Shown here: in pieces, positions 1 to 8,577 of the stretch
Layout: the number at the start of each line of letters is the position of its first letter
Position numbering within the stretch: the first letter of the stretch is position 1
Source of the DNA: Thermoprotei archaeon
GTDB lineage: Archaea > Thermoproteota > Thermoprotei_A > Sulfolobales > Ignisphaeraceae
Direction: 5' to 3'
Assembly (NCBI GenBank): GCA_003661775.1
Contig: QMWT01000001.1
Location: 1 to 64,000, forward strand
Length of the DNA: 64,000 nt
Notes under the pieces: generated by a model
What the model saw: the letters and a program-made list of their open reading frames with translations, nothing else
What the model was told of the DNA's origin: nothing
The model's database searches: none
Translations under genes and position numbers: made by a program

Positions 1-128
1 CGATACGATTTGTCCTCGAGAATCCTGCGAGCTCTACTCTTGGCTTCGGCTATCAACGTTTGGGCTTCCCGCCGTGCACTTTCGAGAATCTTCTCGGCCT
101 CGCGCTCGATCTCCTCAATTATGCTCAA
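1..128 (-). CDS. A-type ATP synthase peripheral-stalk subunit (E or H), N-terminus only
   Basis: A minus-strand frame runs off the left edge. About 42 residues are visible from a TTG start at 128, with GGTG at 137-140 as a plausible ribosome site and an in-frame stop just upstream (150-152). The peptide is a continuous charged amphipathic helix rich in Glu, Ala and Arg (begins SIIEEIEREAEKI). This is the look of the coiled-coil N-terminus of archaeal A/V-type ATPase subunit E or H, the stalk that holds the catalytic head static. Family assignment rests on composition and pattern only; another coiled-coil protein is possible because the globular domain lies outside the window. Confidence 0.55.
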   Translation of the reverse strand, partial: MSIIEEIEREAEKILESARREAQTLIAEAKSRARRILEDKSY

Positions 129-241
129 GCCCTCAACACCTAAACGTACTTAACTAGAACAGCTGTTTAAATACATTAGAAGGAATTTTGCATGTGGTAA
201 AAGCAGGTAAAAATAGTTGGGGGTAATTCTAAGACATAACG

Positions 242-703
242 TTATCCGAATAGCGTGATAGCTGTAGAAGCCGATACTGTGTTGCCGTTGGAGTCTACAC
301 CCGTAACAACTGCCACGATCTTTGAACCAGGAACTATGTCACTACCCTCTATCTGTAGCACAAGTTGAACCTCCTGCCCTGGTAACAAGGTAATCACTCC
401 CGAATCACCGCTAATGATCTCGTAATTCATAGGGTTTCTCTGAGAGTCCTTTAGCATGATGCCATCTACGTCGATGTTTACCTTAACCGAACCCAGATTC
501 CTGATCTTCAATGTAACAATAGCGTAATCACCGATAACCTGACCTATGCCATTGACGGCGATGCTACTCTGGCTTAATGCACCGCCGAGAAACCCGCTAC
601 TCCACGCCCAGAAACCCACGCCTAGCGCGATAGCCACGCCTAGCATTATCAACGTTATCACAAGCTCATTTATTCCTTTGCGCAGTGAAGGACTGAGACT
701 CAC
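242..703 (-). CDS. Type IV pilin-like secreted or surface protein
   Basis: About 153 residues. The N-terminus has a class III signal peptide: a short basic leader ending RKG, then INELVITLIMLG and a hydrophobic helix of about 20 residues, so a PibD-type peptidase would cut after the Gly. The rest is a beta-rich Ser/Thr/Val domain, as in archaeal pilins and archaellin-like proteins. A longer frame starts at 715, but GGTGAT lies 4-9 nt before the GTG at 703, so that start is preferred. It would be assembled into or anchored at the cell surface. No other pilus genes are adjacent, so it may be an orphan pilin using machinery encoded elsewhere. The exact appendage is unknown. Confidence 0.65.
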   Translation of the reverse strand: MSLSPSLRKGINELVITLIMLGVAIALGVGFWAWSSGFLGGALSQSSIAVNGIGQVIGDYAIVTLKIRNLGSVKVNIDVDGIMLKDSQRNPMNYEIISGDSGVITLLPGQEVQLVLQIEGSDIVPGSKIVAVVTGVDSNGNTVSASTAITLFG

Positions 704-900
704 ATATATCACCACAGCTTACATGGGGCCTTGATTATTTTACGAGCTAAACTCAATAACATTTTTTATACTGGTTCGTAGCAGGGCATTAAGAAGGGTT
801 GCATAAAGGAGTTATTAGGTGTCTCCGTTCGAACCTTAGAAGTTTTATCTTAAACCCATCTCTAGATCTAGCATGTAAGTTAGAGTTCCGGCGCTGAACC

Positions 901-1563
901 ATGGGCAGCTTGGAGACTAACTACGTCCGGTACATACTCAAGTCCGTAAAGAGCCAAGTTATTGGATGTATTGATGAGGGGCTCATATGCCTAGATCCCC
1001 CAGCCGCTACGACTGCTATCCTAAGGAAGAAACTTGGGCTTTCGGAATCAACTATAAGAAGCTTCTGGAGATTCGCAAAGAACCACAAGTTCAGCGTCGA
1101 AGATGCTCTCATATACAAGTTCGCGGAGGCGCGAGTAGGATTAGAGATGAATGTAACTCAAGGAACTGCATACGCTATAGAGGATGTTTATGTTGATAGT
1201 ATTGACTGCAAGCTGCATCCGAGAAGGTGTTCAGAAGTCCCAAACGCAAATATGCTCTACGTATATGTTGTTGCGAGCGCCGAGGGTTCGATGGTCAAGG
1301 TAAACACCGTGTATCTGTTGAAGAAGCTGATACAGGTCGAGGGTCCGCGTATACTACAGGTTATCAACAATCTCGTGCTAACTCTTGTTAATGATGAAAA
1401 GACGAGGGCATCGGTGGAGGACTTACTGTACCTAGTATCTATTGTTCGTAAGTATAGGAAGTATACTCAGGATATATTCGTGAAGGTGCCCGAAAACTTG
1501 GACGAACTTAAGAAGTTTTCCCCGCTTGTAAGGAAGTTCTTCAGAGTTCTTAGGCGAGACTAG
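901..1563 (+). CDS. Hypothetical crenarchaeal protein
   Basis: 220 residues, ATG start, not recognised. The first ~75 residues contain a helix-turn-helix-like pattern (KKLGLSESTIRSFWRF), which could bind nucleic acid. The rest is mixed alpha/beta with no catalytic motif, signal peptide or membrane segment. Four Cys residues sit at scattered positions without CxxC pairing. The stop codon abuts the stop of the convergent KaiC-like gene (1563 against 1564). TTTTATCTTAAA about 50 nt upstream is a possible TATA element. Function is not inferred. Confidence 0.6.
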   Translation: MGSLETNYVRYILKSVKSQVIGCIDEGLICLDPPAATTAILRKKLGLSESTIRSFWRFAKNHKFSVEDALIYKFAEARVGLEMNVTQGTAYAIEDVYVDSIDCKLHPRRCSEVPNANMLYVYVVASAEGSMVKVNTVYLLKKLIQVEGPRILQVINNLVLTLVNDEKTRASVEDLLYLVSIVRKYRKYTQDIFVKVPENLDELKKFSPLVRKFFRVLRRD

Positions 1564-2337
1564 CTACTCAATTAACTTCGGACCCTCGGCATCTACGTAG
1601 AACCTTATAGGTCTGGACACGTGATGTACACCCTTCATCTTCCTCACCATAAGCTTCCTAACAGCACTATCTCCCGGCCCGGTTTCATCTGTGACCCAGA
1701 CCTCTATTACACCATCAACGAGGTGCTCTATGGAACGTAGGAACTTCTGCTGGTCGTCTGTCGATGTATGCAGAGTAGCAAACACCAAGATACCCTCGCC
1801 TTTAGCTATAAGCGCCCTAAGCTTTCTTAGAACTTCAACCGTAGTTTTTTCGTTGTAGAGGAGGAGCAGTTCGTTAAGTGAATCCACCACCACAAGTCCG
1901 CGTCCGCGCAGCTCTTTCTCAAGCACAACATCTATGATCGTGTACGGCAGCCTCTCAAGCTCATCAGGCTCTACCTCTCTTATAACACCATTAACTGCTG
2001 GACGAGGATGTCCAAGTCTATATGAAAAACAGTCTATTATCATGAGCAGTTCGCGCTTTATCAACTGAGCTACATCTATTTTAAATGAGATGTAGTTTTG
2101 GAGAACCGTTCTGGGATCATCATCCAGCGCTACGTATATTACAGGCTCTTCCCGCTCCATGAGCGCCTTTGTCATGTGTGCAACCAGAACACTTTTACCA
2201 GCACCTCCTGGACCTGCTAGTATGATAAGAGAATTTCTGTAGACCCCCGAAGGAAGCACTCTGTCTAAGACTTCAACCCCTAACCGCACCTTATTCCACG
2301 CAACTATTTCCGGGCTCCTCAAGGACACCCCCAGCAA
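1564..2337 (-). CDS. KaiC/RadA-like RecA-superfamily ATPase
   Basis: 257 residues, a single RecA-fold domain. Walker A is GPGGAGKS near residues 42-49, Walker B is GLVVVDSLNE near 150-159, and the N-terminal VEVLDRVLPSGVY block is the usual KaiC-family entry to the P-loop. Crenarchaeal genomes carry several such stand-alone KaiC-like proteins; most lack an assigned role, though ATP-dependent signalling or DNA-related functions are suspected. It lies 8 nt downstream of thrS on the same strand, so co-transcription is likely. It is not RadA itself: the helix-hairpin-helix N-terminal domain is absent. Confidence 0.8.
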   Translation of the reverse strand: MLGVSLRSPEIVAWNKVRLGVEVLDRVLPSGVYRNSLIILAGPGGAGKSVLVAHMTKALMEREEPVIYVALDDDPRTVLQNYISFKIDVAQLIKRELLMIIDCFSYRLGHPRPAVNGVIREVEPDELERLPYTIIDVVLEKELRGRGLVVVDSLNELLLLYNEKTTVEVLRKLRALIAKGEGILVFATLHTSTDDQQKFLRSIEHLVDGVIEVWVTDETGPGDSAVRKLMVRKMKGVHHVSRPIRFYVDAEGPKLIE

Positions 2338-2345
2338 ACGTATAG

Positions 2346-4043
2346 TTAAAAAGATTGATTCCCTTTTGAACTGTGTTGCTGAAGCTCGACTAGCTTCTCA
2401 AGTGCCTCTTGTTTTATGCTACGCTTAGCGATCTCATCCTTTAGAAGTCTCACGAATAATTCAGGGTTGACATCCTTAACTTGCAGGTTACGTCTTCCTC
2501 GTACCGTGATAGTGCCTTGCATAGCTTCTCGCATCCCCACTATGATCATATACGGCACCGCCTCGTCGTACGCTCTCTTAATCTTACGAGACACGGTCTC
2601 ATCACCATCATCTATATCTACCCTTATCCCCTCGCTCTTCAGCAAGTTCACGATCCTAGCGGCGTAGTCACGTACTTTAGACACCATTGTAATCACACGT
2701 ACCTGCACTGGGCTAAGCCACGTTGGTAGGCGTCCCCCGAAGTTCTCGAGTATTATCGCCATGAACCTCTCAACGCTTCCTAGAATCGCGCGATGGATCA
2801 TTACCGGTCTCTTCTTCGACCCATCCCTATCGGTGTACTCAAGCGCAAATCTCTCTGGCAGAGCAAAGTCAACCTGTATTGTGCTGCACTGCCACCACCT
2901 ACCAAGACTATCTCTAAAATGCACGTCTATCTTGGGCCCGTAGAACGCCCCTTCGCCCTCTCTTACTTCGTAAGGAATCCCCAGCTCCTTAAGAGCTTCT
3001 TCAAGAGCTCTAGTAGCCTTATCCCACATCTCCTCGGTACCTATGTACTTTTCAGGCCTAGTAGACAGGTAGACTTTCACACCCTCACCGCGAAAACCAA
3101 AGAGTCCAAGGACGTACATGACCTCTTTAAGTATAGCTTTAATCTCATCCTTCACCTGATCCTCTCTCAGAAACGCATGACCATCGTCCTGAGTAAAACC
3201 ACGCACTCTGAGAAGTCCATAGAGCTCGCCGCGCTTCTCCCAACGGTATACTGTTCCAAATTCACTTAGCTTCAACGGTAAGTCGCGGTAACTCCTAGGC
3301 CTAGACTTGTATATCAGTATATGCCCTGGGCAGTTCATCGGTTTTAGTCCATACTCCTCATCCTCGACATTAGCGAGTACCATCTTGTCTCGATAAAGGT
3401 AGTAGTGCCCGCTGATCTTCCATAAAACCGAGCGATATACATGTGGTGTGTAGACCTCGCGATACCCGAGCCTTTCGTTGACTTCTCTTATCATTCTAAT
3501 TAGCTCCTCGCGTATCACTTGTCCTTTAGGATGATATATAACGAGCCCTGGCCCTACCTCTTCATGGAATGAGAATAGGTCTAGTTTTTGACCTATAACT
3601 CTATGATCTCTCTCCGCAGCTTCTCTGAGCCACGCAAAATAGCTCTCCAGCTCTTCTTGGCTACCGAAAGCAACTCCGGAGAGCCTTAGTAACCTAACTT
3701 CTGGCTCTGGGTTATGGGCAGAGATGTTCAGTATCTTCAACGCACCTACCTTTTTATTAGAAGGCCTCACACTAGGTTCAAGGAACGCCTTAACACCGTT
3801 CACAATGTACATAGCTGTTCTTTCAAGAAGTTTTGGAAGGCCTTCACTTTCAGAAGGTACCTTCTCAATGGTTACGCCTTCTATCTCTACTTCAACAACT
3901 TTCTTCTCTATTTCAGAGGCCTTCTTCTCATCTAGCCAGACTCCAGGTTTCAGCGGCTGGAAGTCGCAATGGAATCCTCTGTCATCGATGCTGCAACCTA
4001 GGGGCTTCAACTGTTCGTTCATTTTCGAAACACAGTACTGCAC
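2346..4043 (-). CDS. thrS: Threonyl-tRNA synthetase, catalytic type (ThrS-cat)
   Basis: 565 residues from the GTG at 4043. It charges tRNA-Thr with threonine. The class II core is intact: motif 2 near YRWEKRGELYG with RVRGFTQDDGH, motif 3 near MIHRAILGSVERF, zinc ligands Cys (KPMNCPGH) and His (DDGHAF), and an anticodon-binding domain at the C-terminus. The N-terminal ~140 residues resemble a reduced version of the bacterial N2 domain and lack the editing HxxxH, as in Sulfolobus and Aeropyrum ThrRS-cat; a separate ThrRS-ed is expected elsewhere. Homology appears to continue upstream of 4043 in the same frame, but no start codon exists there (see the neighbouring feature). Forms a likely unit with the downstream KaiC-like gene. 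Confidence 0.95.
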   Translation of the reverse strand: MQYCVSKMNEQLKPLGCSIDDRGFHCDFQPLKPGVWLDEKKASEIEKKVVEVEIEGVTIEKVPSESEGLPKLLERTAMYIVNGVKAFLEPSVRPSNKKVGALKILNISAHNPEPEVRLLRLSGVAFGSQEELESYFAWLREAAERDHRVIGQKLDLFSFHEEVGPGLVIYHPKGQVIREELIRMIREVNERLGYREVYTPHVYRSVLWKISGHYYLYRDKMVLANVEDEEYGLKPMNCPGHILIYKSRPRSYRDLPLKLSEFGTVYRWEKRGELYGLLRVRGFTQDDGHAFLREDQVKDEIKAILKEVMYVLGLFGFRGEGVKVYLSTRPEKYIGTEEMWDKATRALEEALKELGIPYEVREGEGAFYGPKIDVHFRDSLGRWWQCSTIQVDFALPERFALEYTDRDGSKKRPVMIHRAILGSVERFMAIILENFGGRLPTWLSPVQVRVITMVSKVRDYAARIVNLLKSEGIRVDIDDGDETVSRKIKRAYDEAVPYMIIVGMREAMQGTITVRGRRNLQVKDVNPELFVRLLKDEIAKRSIKQEALEKLVELQQHSSKGNQSF

Positions 4044-4111
4044 TAGAAGACCTGCACGTGCAAGTAGCTCTGGGTCTAGTGCTTTAAACGCGTTTGGCGC
4101 ATCTTGTCACC
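4044..4111 (-). other. Possible frameshifted 5' end of thrS
   Basis: Reading the thrS frame upstream of its GTG at 4043 gives NAFKALDPELLARAGLLVQ, which continues the N2-domain helix expected in ThrRS, but the frame closes at a TGA with no ATG, GTG or TTG. In the next frame an ATG at 4102 has an ideal ribosome site (GGTGACAAG directly before it), yet that frame stops after eight codons. One extra A in the A-run at 4093-4095 would join the two and add about 20 residues. Either a base was lost (mutation or sequencing error), recoding occurs, or translation really begins at the GTG. Confidence 0.45.
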
Positions 4112-4152
4112 GGCTATCTCTAGTTCTTATGTCGCGGTTTATATAGTGTTCG

Positions 4153-4749
4153 TCATACTCTAGGAACACATCTACGCACGAAACACCCGATATCCAGGAT
4201 ATTCTTCATCACCACCTTGTTGGGGTCCTCGGAACCCTCTCTCAACCGAGACAAAAGCGTTTGTAGCTCATCTTGTCCGTACAGCGCCAAAGCCACTCCT
4301 ACTACGCGTCCATCTGAAGCATCCACCACGGCTACAAACATCCTCTTTGCTATAGGAGGATACACTTTCTCTACTGATTGCAGCAGTATATCATTTCCGT
4401 AAAGGAATGCCTTAACCCCCCGCTCTTTGACTTCAACAGCTGATATGTATGTGTTTACACACTTGTAGATAATCTCAAAGAGCCATGGAGAAGGAATAAA
4501 CATGTTCTTAGTTAAGAAGCCTAGGTTTAACCCGGCGTACACCGCGCCTTTAGAGATCCCGGCATCTAGATGCATATGCTTGGCAGCTTGGCGGGATACC
4601 GCAACAAACAGTTTCATACCCAAATATTTCGAAGTCATGAGATCGAATTCTTCAAGGCATGCTGCTAAGCCTGTACCCATGTTATCTAGGAATTTCATTA
4701 ATTTGGTAAGACCCGCCCTACTTAGGCGCGTGTTCTTCTCAGCACACAT
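4153..4749 (-). CDS. NIP7-like PUA-domain protein (ribosome biogenesis)
   Basis: 198 residues. The C-terminal ~80 residues form a PUA domain with the NIP7-type signature (FLYGNDILL, then MFVAVVDASDGRVVGVALA); the N-terminal half matches the pre-PUA alpha/beta domain of the Nip7 family, which binds U-rich RNA and takes part in large-subunit rRNA maturation. The ATG overlaps the last 28 nt of the upstream m5C methyltransferase gene, implying translational coupling. Yeast Nip7 also works in 60S assembly alongside the Nop2 methyltransferase, so the pairing is biologically sensible. The overlap and motif are seen; the joint role is inferred. Confidence 0.75.
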   Translation of the reverse strand: MCAEKNTRLSRAGLTKLMKFLDNMGTGLAACLEEFDLMTSKYLGMKLFVAVSRQAAKHMHLDAGISKGAVYAGLNLGFLTKNMFIPSPWLFEIIYKCVNTYISAVEVKERGVKAFLYGNDILLQSVEKVYPPIAKRMFVAVVDASDGRVVGVALALYGQDELQTLLSRLREGSEDPNKVVMKNILDIGCFVRRCVPRV

Positions 4750-5762
4750 ATGAAGAACCCCTCAGTCCCGTGTCTATGGGGCCAAAGCCTCAAGCACTTC
4801 CTCACATCTTTACTAAACTTTAGTTCTCTAAAACTCGTAAGTCCTTCAGAACCTACGTTCAGCCTAGGCTCAATCACCTCTACGTCGTTCCGAAGATCTA
4901 TTACTTTGTTAACTACATATTCATTTTCTTCAGGTGCTATACTGCAGGTCGAATAGACTATTACACCACCATTTTTAGCCATTTCGATAGCTGCATACAA
5001 CATCTCGATCTCCCGAGCCACAAGCCTCGCTAAGTCTTCAATAGATGTCTTCCGTTTCCGTTCAGGATCGAACATTATAGCTCCTTCAGCGCTACAAGGA
5101 GCATCTAACAAAACCCTGTCGAATCTCAGACGAAGCTTTAAGGGTAGCTCTCTAGCGTCGAAACAGGTCACCACAGTGTTGACTATTCCTAAACGCATCA
5201 GATTCTCTATGAGAGCTGGCAGTCTTGTCTTAGCCTTGTCGTTCGCCACGAGGAACCCTCTATTCTTCATGAGCTGAGCTATGTGAGTTGCCTTACCCCC
5301 GGGAGCTGCCGCCATGTCCAGCACAAGCTCGTTAGGATGAGGATCTAGAAGTAATGGGGGGAGGAGCGCCGCGATATCTCTGTAAACATAGTAGAAGCCT
5401 TTGAAGTATTCATGAGTGGCGCCCAGAGAAGGTGAAGTAGGTGTTTTCACAACACGAAAACAGTAATCCTTGCACCACTCCACGGGCTTGGGTCCGAATC
5501 CTAGACGTTCTAGTCTCTTGGTAAGTGATTCGCAATCGATCTTCAACGTATTGCATCTTATTGCGGGTGGTGGTCTTCTTTCAAATGCTTGTAAGAGTTT
5601 GTAGGCTTCTTCCAAGCCTAGCATATCAACGTATCTCTGTACCATGTAGGGGCGGTAGCCAAAAATCTTCGCAATTCTCCTAATGCTTACAGGGATCCTC
5701 TCCTCACTAAGTTGTATTTCTCTCAGCACATCACGGTAATCGACTCTTATGGTACGCACCAT
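4722..5762 (-). CDS. RNA m5C methyltransferase, NOL1/NOP2/Sun family
   Basis: 346 residues. SAM-binding motif I is LDMAAAPGGKATH (about residues 148-160); motif IV is LLDAPCSAEG with one catalytic Cys, and motif VI is YSTCSIAPEENEY with the second Cys, so both Cys of the Nop2/Sun mechanism are present. It methylates C5 of cytosine in tRNA or rRNA. The first ~110 residues form an RNA-binding N-terminal region. The C-terminus ends LWPHRHGTEGFF, typical of the family. It overlaps the NIP7-like gene by 28 nt. A paralogue with a NusB-like domain lies at 46000-47364. The substrate site cannot be told from sequence. Confidence 0.92.
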   Translation of the reverse strand: MVRTIRVDYRDVLREIQLSEERIPVSIRRIAKIFGYRPYMVQRYVDMLGLEEAYKLLQAFERRPPPAIRCNTLKIDCESLTKRLERLGFGPKPVEWCKDYCFRVVKTPTSPSLGATHEYFKGFYYVYRDIAALLPPLLLDPHPNELVLDMAAAPGGKATHIAQLMKNRGFLVANDKAKTRLPALIENLMRLGIVNTVVTCFDARELPLKLRLRFDRVLLDAPCSAEGAIMFDPERKRKTSIEDLARLVAREIEMLYAAIEMAKNGGVIVYSTCSIAPEENEYVVNKVIDLRNDVEVIEPRLNVGSEGLTSFRELKFSKDVRKCLRLWPHRHGTEGFFICVLRRTRA

Positions 5763-5769
5763 GTACGGA

Positions 5770-5829
5770 TACCATCAGTAATCCGATAACACATCATCTG
5801 GTCAGCCAGCGGCGATTCATCATAACCAG
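5770..5829 (-). ncRNA. C/D box guide sRNA
   Basis: In the 78-nt gap between two minus-strand genes. Read on the minus strand: box C ATGATGA (5817-5823), 11-nt guide ATCGCCGCTGG, D' CTGA, 5-nt spacer, C' TGATGT, 12-nt guide GTTATCGGATTA, box D CTGA (5775-5778). All four boxes and both spacings match archaeal C/D sRNAs, which guide fibrillarin 2'-O-methylation of rRNA or tRNA at the base paired five nucleotides upstream of D or D'. Targets are not assigned here. Transcription probably continues into, or is processed from, the methyltransferase transcript. Confidence 0.8.
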
Positions 5830-5840
5830 GAAACTTGCGC

Positions 5841-7085
5841 TCAGGAATACTCTAGGTACTCAAGCGATAAGAGTTTAGCTATTCTTCTAAGCCTAGCACG
5901 CTGATCGGCCACCATCAACACGTGGTGATTAGCCGGTACCATGTCTAGCAGTGTTTCTTTATCCAAGTTCCCTATATCGACTATCGCTTGGGTCCTACAG
6001 CGATTCCTAGATAGCATACCGCTTCTCACCATTCTTGCCCTAGCTACCCCCAGCACCATGAAGTCGTAGCTAAGTGATGTTAGTGTCCACTTATCTTTAC
6101 CAAATGATGCCGCGATGCCAAGAGGTCTCCCTGATTCGAAGTGAGGTACTGCACGTAGCGTCTGAACTATATCGAATGCAGCTGTACAGTGTGCTAGTAC
6201 AAGTCTCCCGTTTTCAAACCCGCTTGGATTCGCAATCCAGCCGCTGTGTCCGGTGAGCCCACGCGCTATCACCATAAGCGCTAGGGCTTGCAGATCTCCC
6301 TCACATCCTGCGACAACACCGATGCTATTGAGGTATGCTAGGGGTATACAGGGTGTAAATCCTCTGCGTAGTATGTAGGGGAAACAATCCATCGTTATGT
6401 AGTTTAGCGACTTGTCCTCCACCAACCTATGCATAGCCGCACATAGTCTAGCTATCTCGGTTATAGTACTCCCATCTACCCCTAGTTTCTCACTAAGTAC
6501 ATCAGCCACCTCGTCAACGCTCTCCTTATCAACGTTCTTAAGGTATGTATCGAGCTCTTCGTAAGTTATAGGAACTGTTTCCGAGTCCGCAAACATCTCA
6601 TAGTCCAGCATCTCATCGTCCTTATCATCCCGTCCTATGACCCCTACTCTCTTCCTTAGAAGCATGCTGAGTGTGTGCGCTACAGTAACAGCCTCATTGA
6701 TCGCATTACGACAGGAATACCCTAGTTCTTCACAATAGAATATTGTCGTGGGTTTACCCTCAATATCGAGTCTTGCTCTCACAGATACTGCCGAAGCTAA
6801 GCTGTTATGCTCACCATGTGCCAGCAGTACACTACATTTAAAATCTCCTACCTCAATGAACCTTCTCGCAATTCTGCTACTACCACCCGTAAGCACTAGA
6901 AGAATAGGCACAACAACCTTATCACCGAGCTTTTTAGCCAGAACACCAGCCTCCTCAATATCTGTCACGGGCTCCAGTACCTCAACCCCGTGACTATTTA
7001 GGTGCGCCTGGAATTCATCAAGTACACCACGGTAGTACTCCTCGCCGTGAACCTTAGATGCAAAAGGCACTGCGACGAGTCTCAT
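5841..7085 (-). CDS. L-fucose/L-arabinose isomerase-like protein
   Basis: 414 residues, ATG start. The C-terminal half carries the isomerase-family core (MDCFPYI, TPCIPLAYLNS, then CEGDLQALALM and TGHSGWIANP), where the Glu and nearby Asp and His would bind the divalent metal of a FucI/AraA-type aldose-ketose isomerase. The N-terminal half is a Rossmann-like domain. It is shorter than E. coli FucI (about 590 residues), as usual for archaeal members. It lies 31 nt downstream of glycerate kinase on the same strand, suggesting a sugar or sugar-acid route ending in glycerate. The true substrate is not known. Confidence 0.7.
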   Translation of the reverse strand: MRLVAVPFASKVHGEEYYRGVLDEFQAHLNSHGVEVLEPVTDIEEAGVLAKKLGDKVVVPILLVLTGGSSRIARRFIEVGDFKCSVLLAHGEHNSLASAVSVRARLDIEGKPTTIFYCEELGYSCRNAINEAVTVAHTLSMLLRKRVGVIGRDDKDDEMLDYEMFADSETVPITYEELDTYLKNVDKESVDEVADVLSEKLGVDGSTITEIARLCAAMHRLVEDKSLNYITMDCFPYILRRGFTPCIPLAYLNSIGVVAGCEGDLQALALMVIARGLTGHSGWIANPSGFENGRLVLAHCTAAFDIVQTLRAVPHFESGRPLGIAASFGKDKWTLTSLSYDFMVLGVARARMVRSGMLSRNRCRTQAIVDIGNLDKETLLDMVPANHHVLMVADQRARLRRIAKLLSLEYLEYS

Positions 7086-7116
7086 TTTCTTTCACACCTT
7101 TGTGTAGCCACTCGGG

Positions 7117-8469
7117 CTAGAAAATTAGTCCTACAACGAAATCATTAACATTAGTTCCCGTGTATCCTGTCATTATAGCCAGTCCCACTTTTGAGAAGAA
7201 GGTGTAGCTATCGTTGTTCTCTAGGTACTTGAGGGGGTCTAAGCCCTTCTCCAGCGCTTTTTCAACCGTACTCCCATCTACTAGAGCTCCAGCAGCGGGA
7301 CTGACCCCATCCACACCATCGCTGCCCATACACCCGAATACTATGTTCCTATATCCATGGATACCGAGGGCTATAGATAGGCACAGCTCCTGGTTTCTAC
7401 CGCCTACACCGTTACCCTTTACCGTGACAGTGGTTTCGCCACCTGCCAGTAACGCTGCTGGTCGCGATGCTAGATAGCCCCTATCAGCTATGCTCTTAGC
7501 GATGGCGGCGAGAACCTTTCCTACTTCCCGTGCTTCTCCTTCGAGATACGGAGTTAGTATCACTGCGCGATACCCTTTCGCCTCTAGATACTGAGCCATC
7601 GCCTCCAGAGAGATAGCGTTGCTGGCAACTATGATGTTGCGCACCTTCTTAAGGACTTCGTCTCCTGGTTTAACCGTTTCAGGTACCTCACCTTTAACTC
7701 CTCTTTCGAGCCACTCCCTGATCCTGGCGGGGATTTTTTTCCAGAGACCATACTTCCTGAGAACCTCAACAGCTTGCTTAAATGTTGTGGCGTCGGGAGC
7801 TGTAGGGCCTGATGCTATTGTATCTAGTCTATCTCCAACAACATCGCTTATTATGAGCGAGTAGACCTTCTTAGCTCTTATTTTCCTCAGCAGCTTGCCT
7901 CCTTTAACAGCCGAGAGGTGTTTTCTAACGGTGTTAAGCTCAACTATATCCGCACCGGCCCTCATGAGGTCCTTAGAGATCTGGGCTATCTCGCTAAGCT
8001 CTATATCGTCCTCGGGCAACTCAAAAAGTGCTGAACCCCCTCCAGAGATCAGCACTAGCACGACGTCATCGGGTTCAACAGCTTCTTCGAGGTATTGCAA
8101 TAGTCTGCGCGAAGATTTCAGAGTATTCTCTCCTGGAACGGGGTGATCGCCTTTCACGATCTCTACAGGGCCTATCCTACCTTCATAGAAGGGGGATATT
8201 GCAACTCCTCCCTGCACAGCATCCCCCACAACATTGATGACCCCCTTAACCATTCCCACAGACGCCTTACCGAAGCCTACTACGTGTAGCCTCCTCAACT
8301 CGATCTCGTCACCTGTTATCGACAGCCTGGAGTCTCTTCGTTGTAGTACTTTCTCTACTACTTTCTGAGGATCAGCGGCTGCTAGCCCTACTTGTAGAGC
8401 TTCAAGAATGGTTCTATGAAATGGTGTTATCGCAAGTTCGTCGAAGTTCTTTATACGCAAAACTCTCAC
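7117..8469 (-). CDS. Glycerate 2-kinase (GckA/MOFRL family)
   Basis: 450 residues. It phosphorylates D-glycerate to 2-phosphoglycerate with ATP, feeding the lower Entner-Doudoroff pathway. The Rossmann-like glycerate-kinase domain includes LVLISGGGSALFE and LISDVVGDRLDTIASGPT; the C-terminal MOFRL domain includes GGETTVTVKGNGVGGRNQEL. Length fits archaeal enzymes (about 440). It lies upstream of the isomerase-like gene with a 31-nt gap and divergently from endonuclease IV. In hyperthermophiles this kinase serves the semi-phosphorylative ED pathway. Confidence 0.93.
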   Translation of the reverse strand: MRVLRIKNFDELAITPFHRTILEALQVGLAAADPQKVVEKVLQRRDSRLSITGDEIELRRLHVVGFGKASVGMVKGVINVVGDAVQGGVAISPFYEGRIGPVEIVKGDHPVPGENTLKSSRRLLQYLEEAVEPDDVVLVLISGGGSALFELPEDDIELSEIAQISKDLMRAGADIVELNTVRKHLSAVKGGKLLRKIRAKKVYSLIISDVVGDRLDTIASGPTAPDATTFKQAVEVLRKYGLWKKIPARIREWLERGVKGEVPETVKPGDEVLKKVRNIIVASNAISLEAMAQYLEAKGYRAVILTPYLEGEAREVGKVLAAIAKSIADRGYLASRPAALLAGGETTVTVKGNGVGGRNQELCLSIALGIHGYRNIVFGCMGSDGVDGVSPAAGALVDGSTVEKALEKGLDPLKYLENNDSYTFFSKVGLAIMTGYTGTNVNDFVVGLIF

Positions 8470-8577
8470 CGAGACACTATTAGCAGAGACTAGCTTTATT
8501 AGAAGTTCCGTTGGTTGAGACTAGCACAGAGCGTTCTTAAATCTCAAGAGCGTAACCTAGGCTACGGTGAGTTTTGT

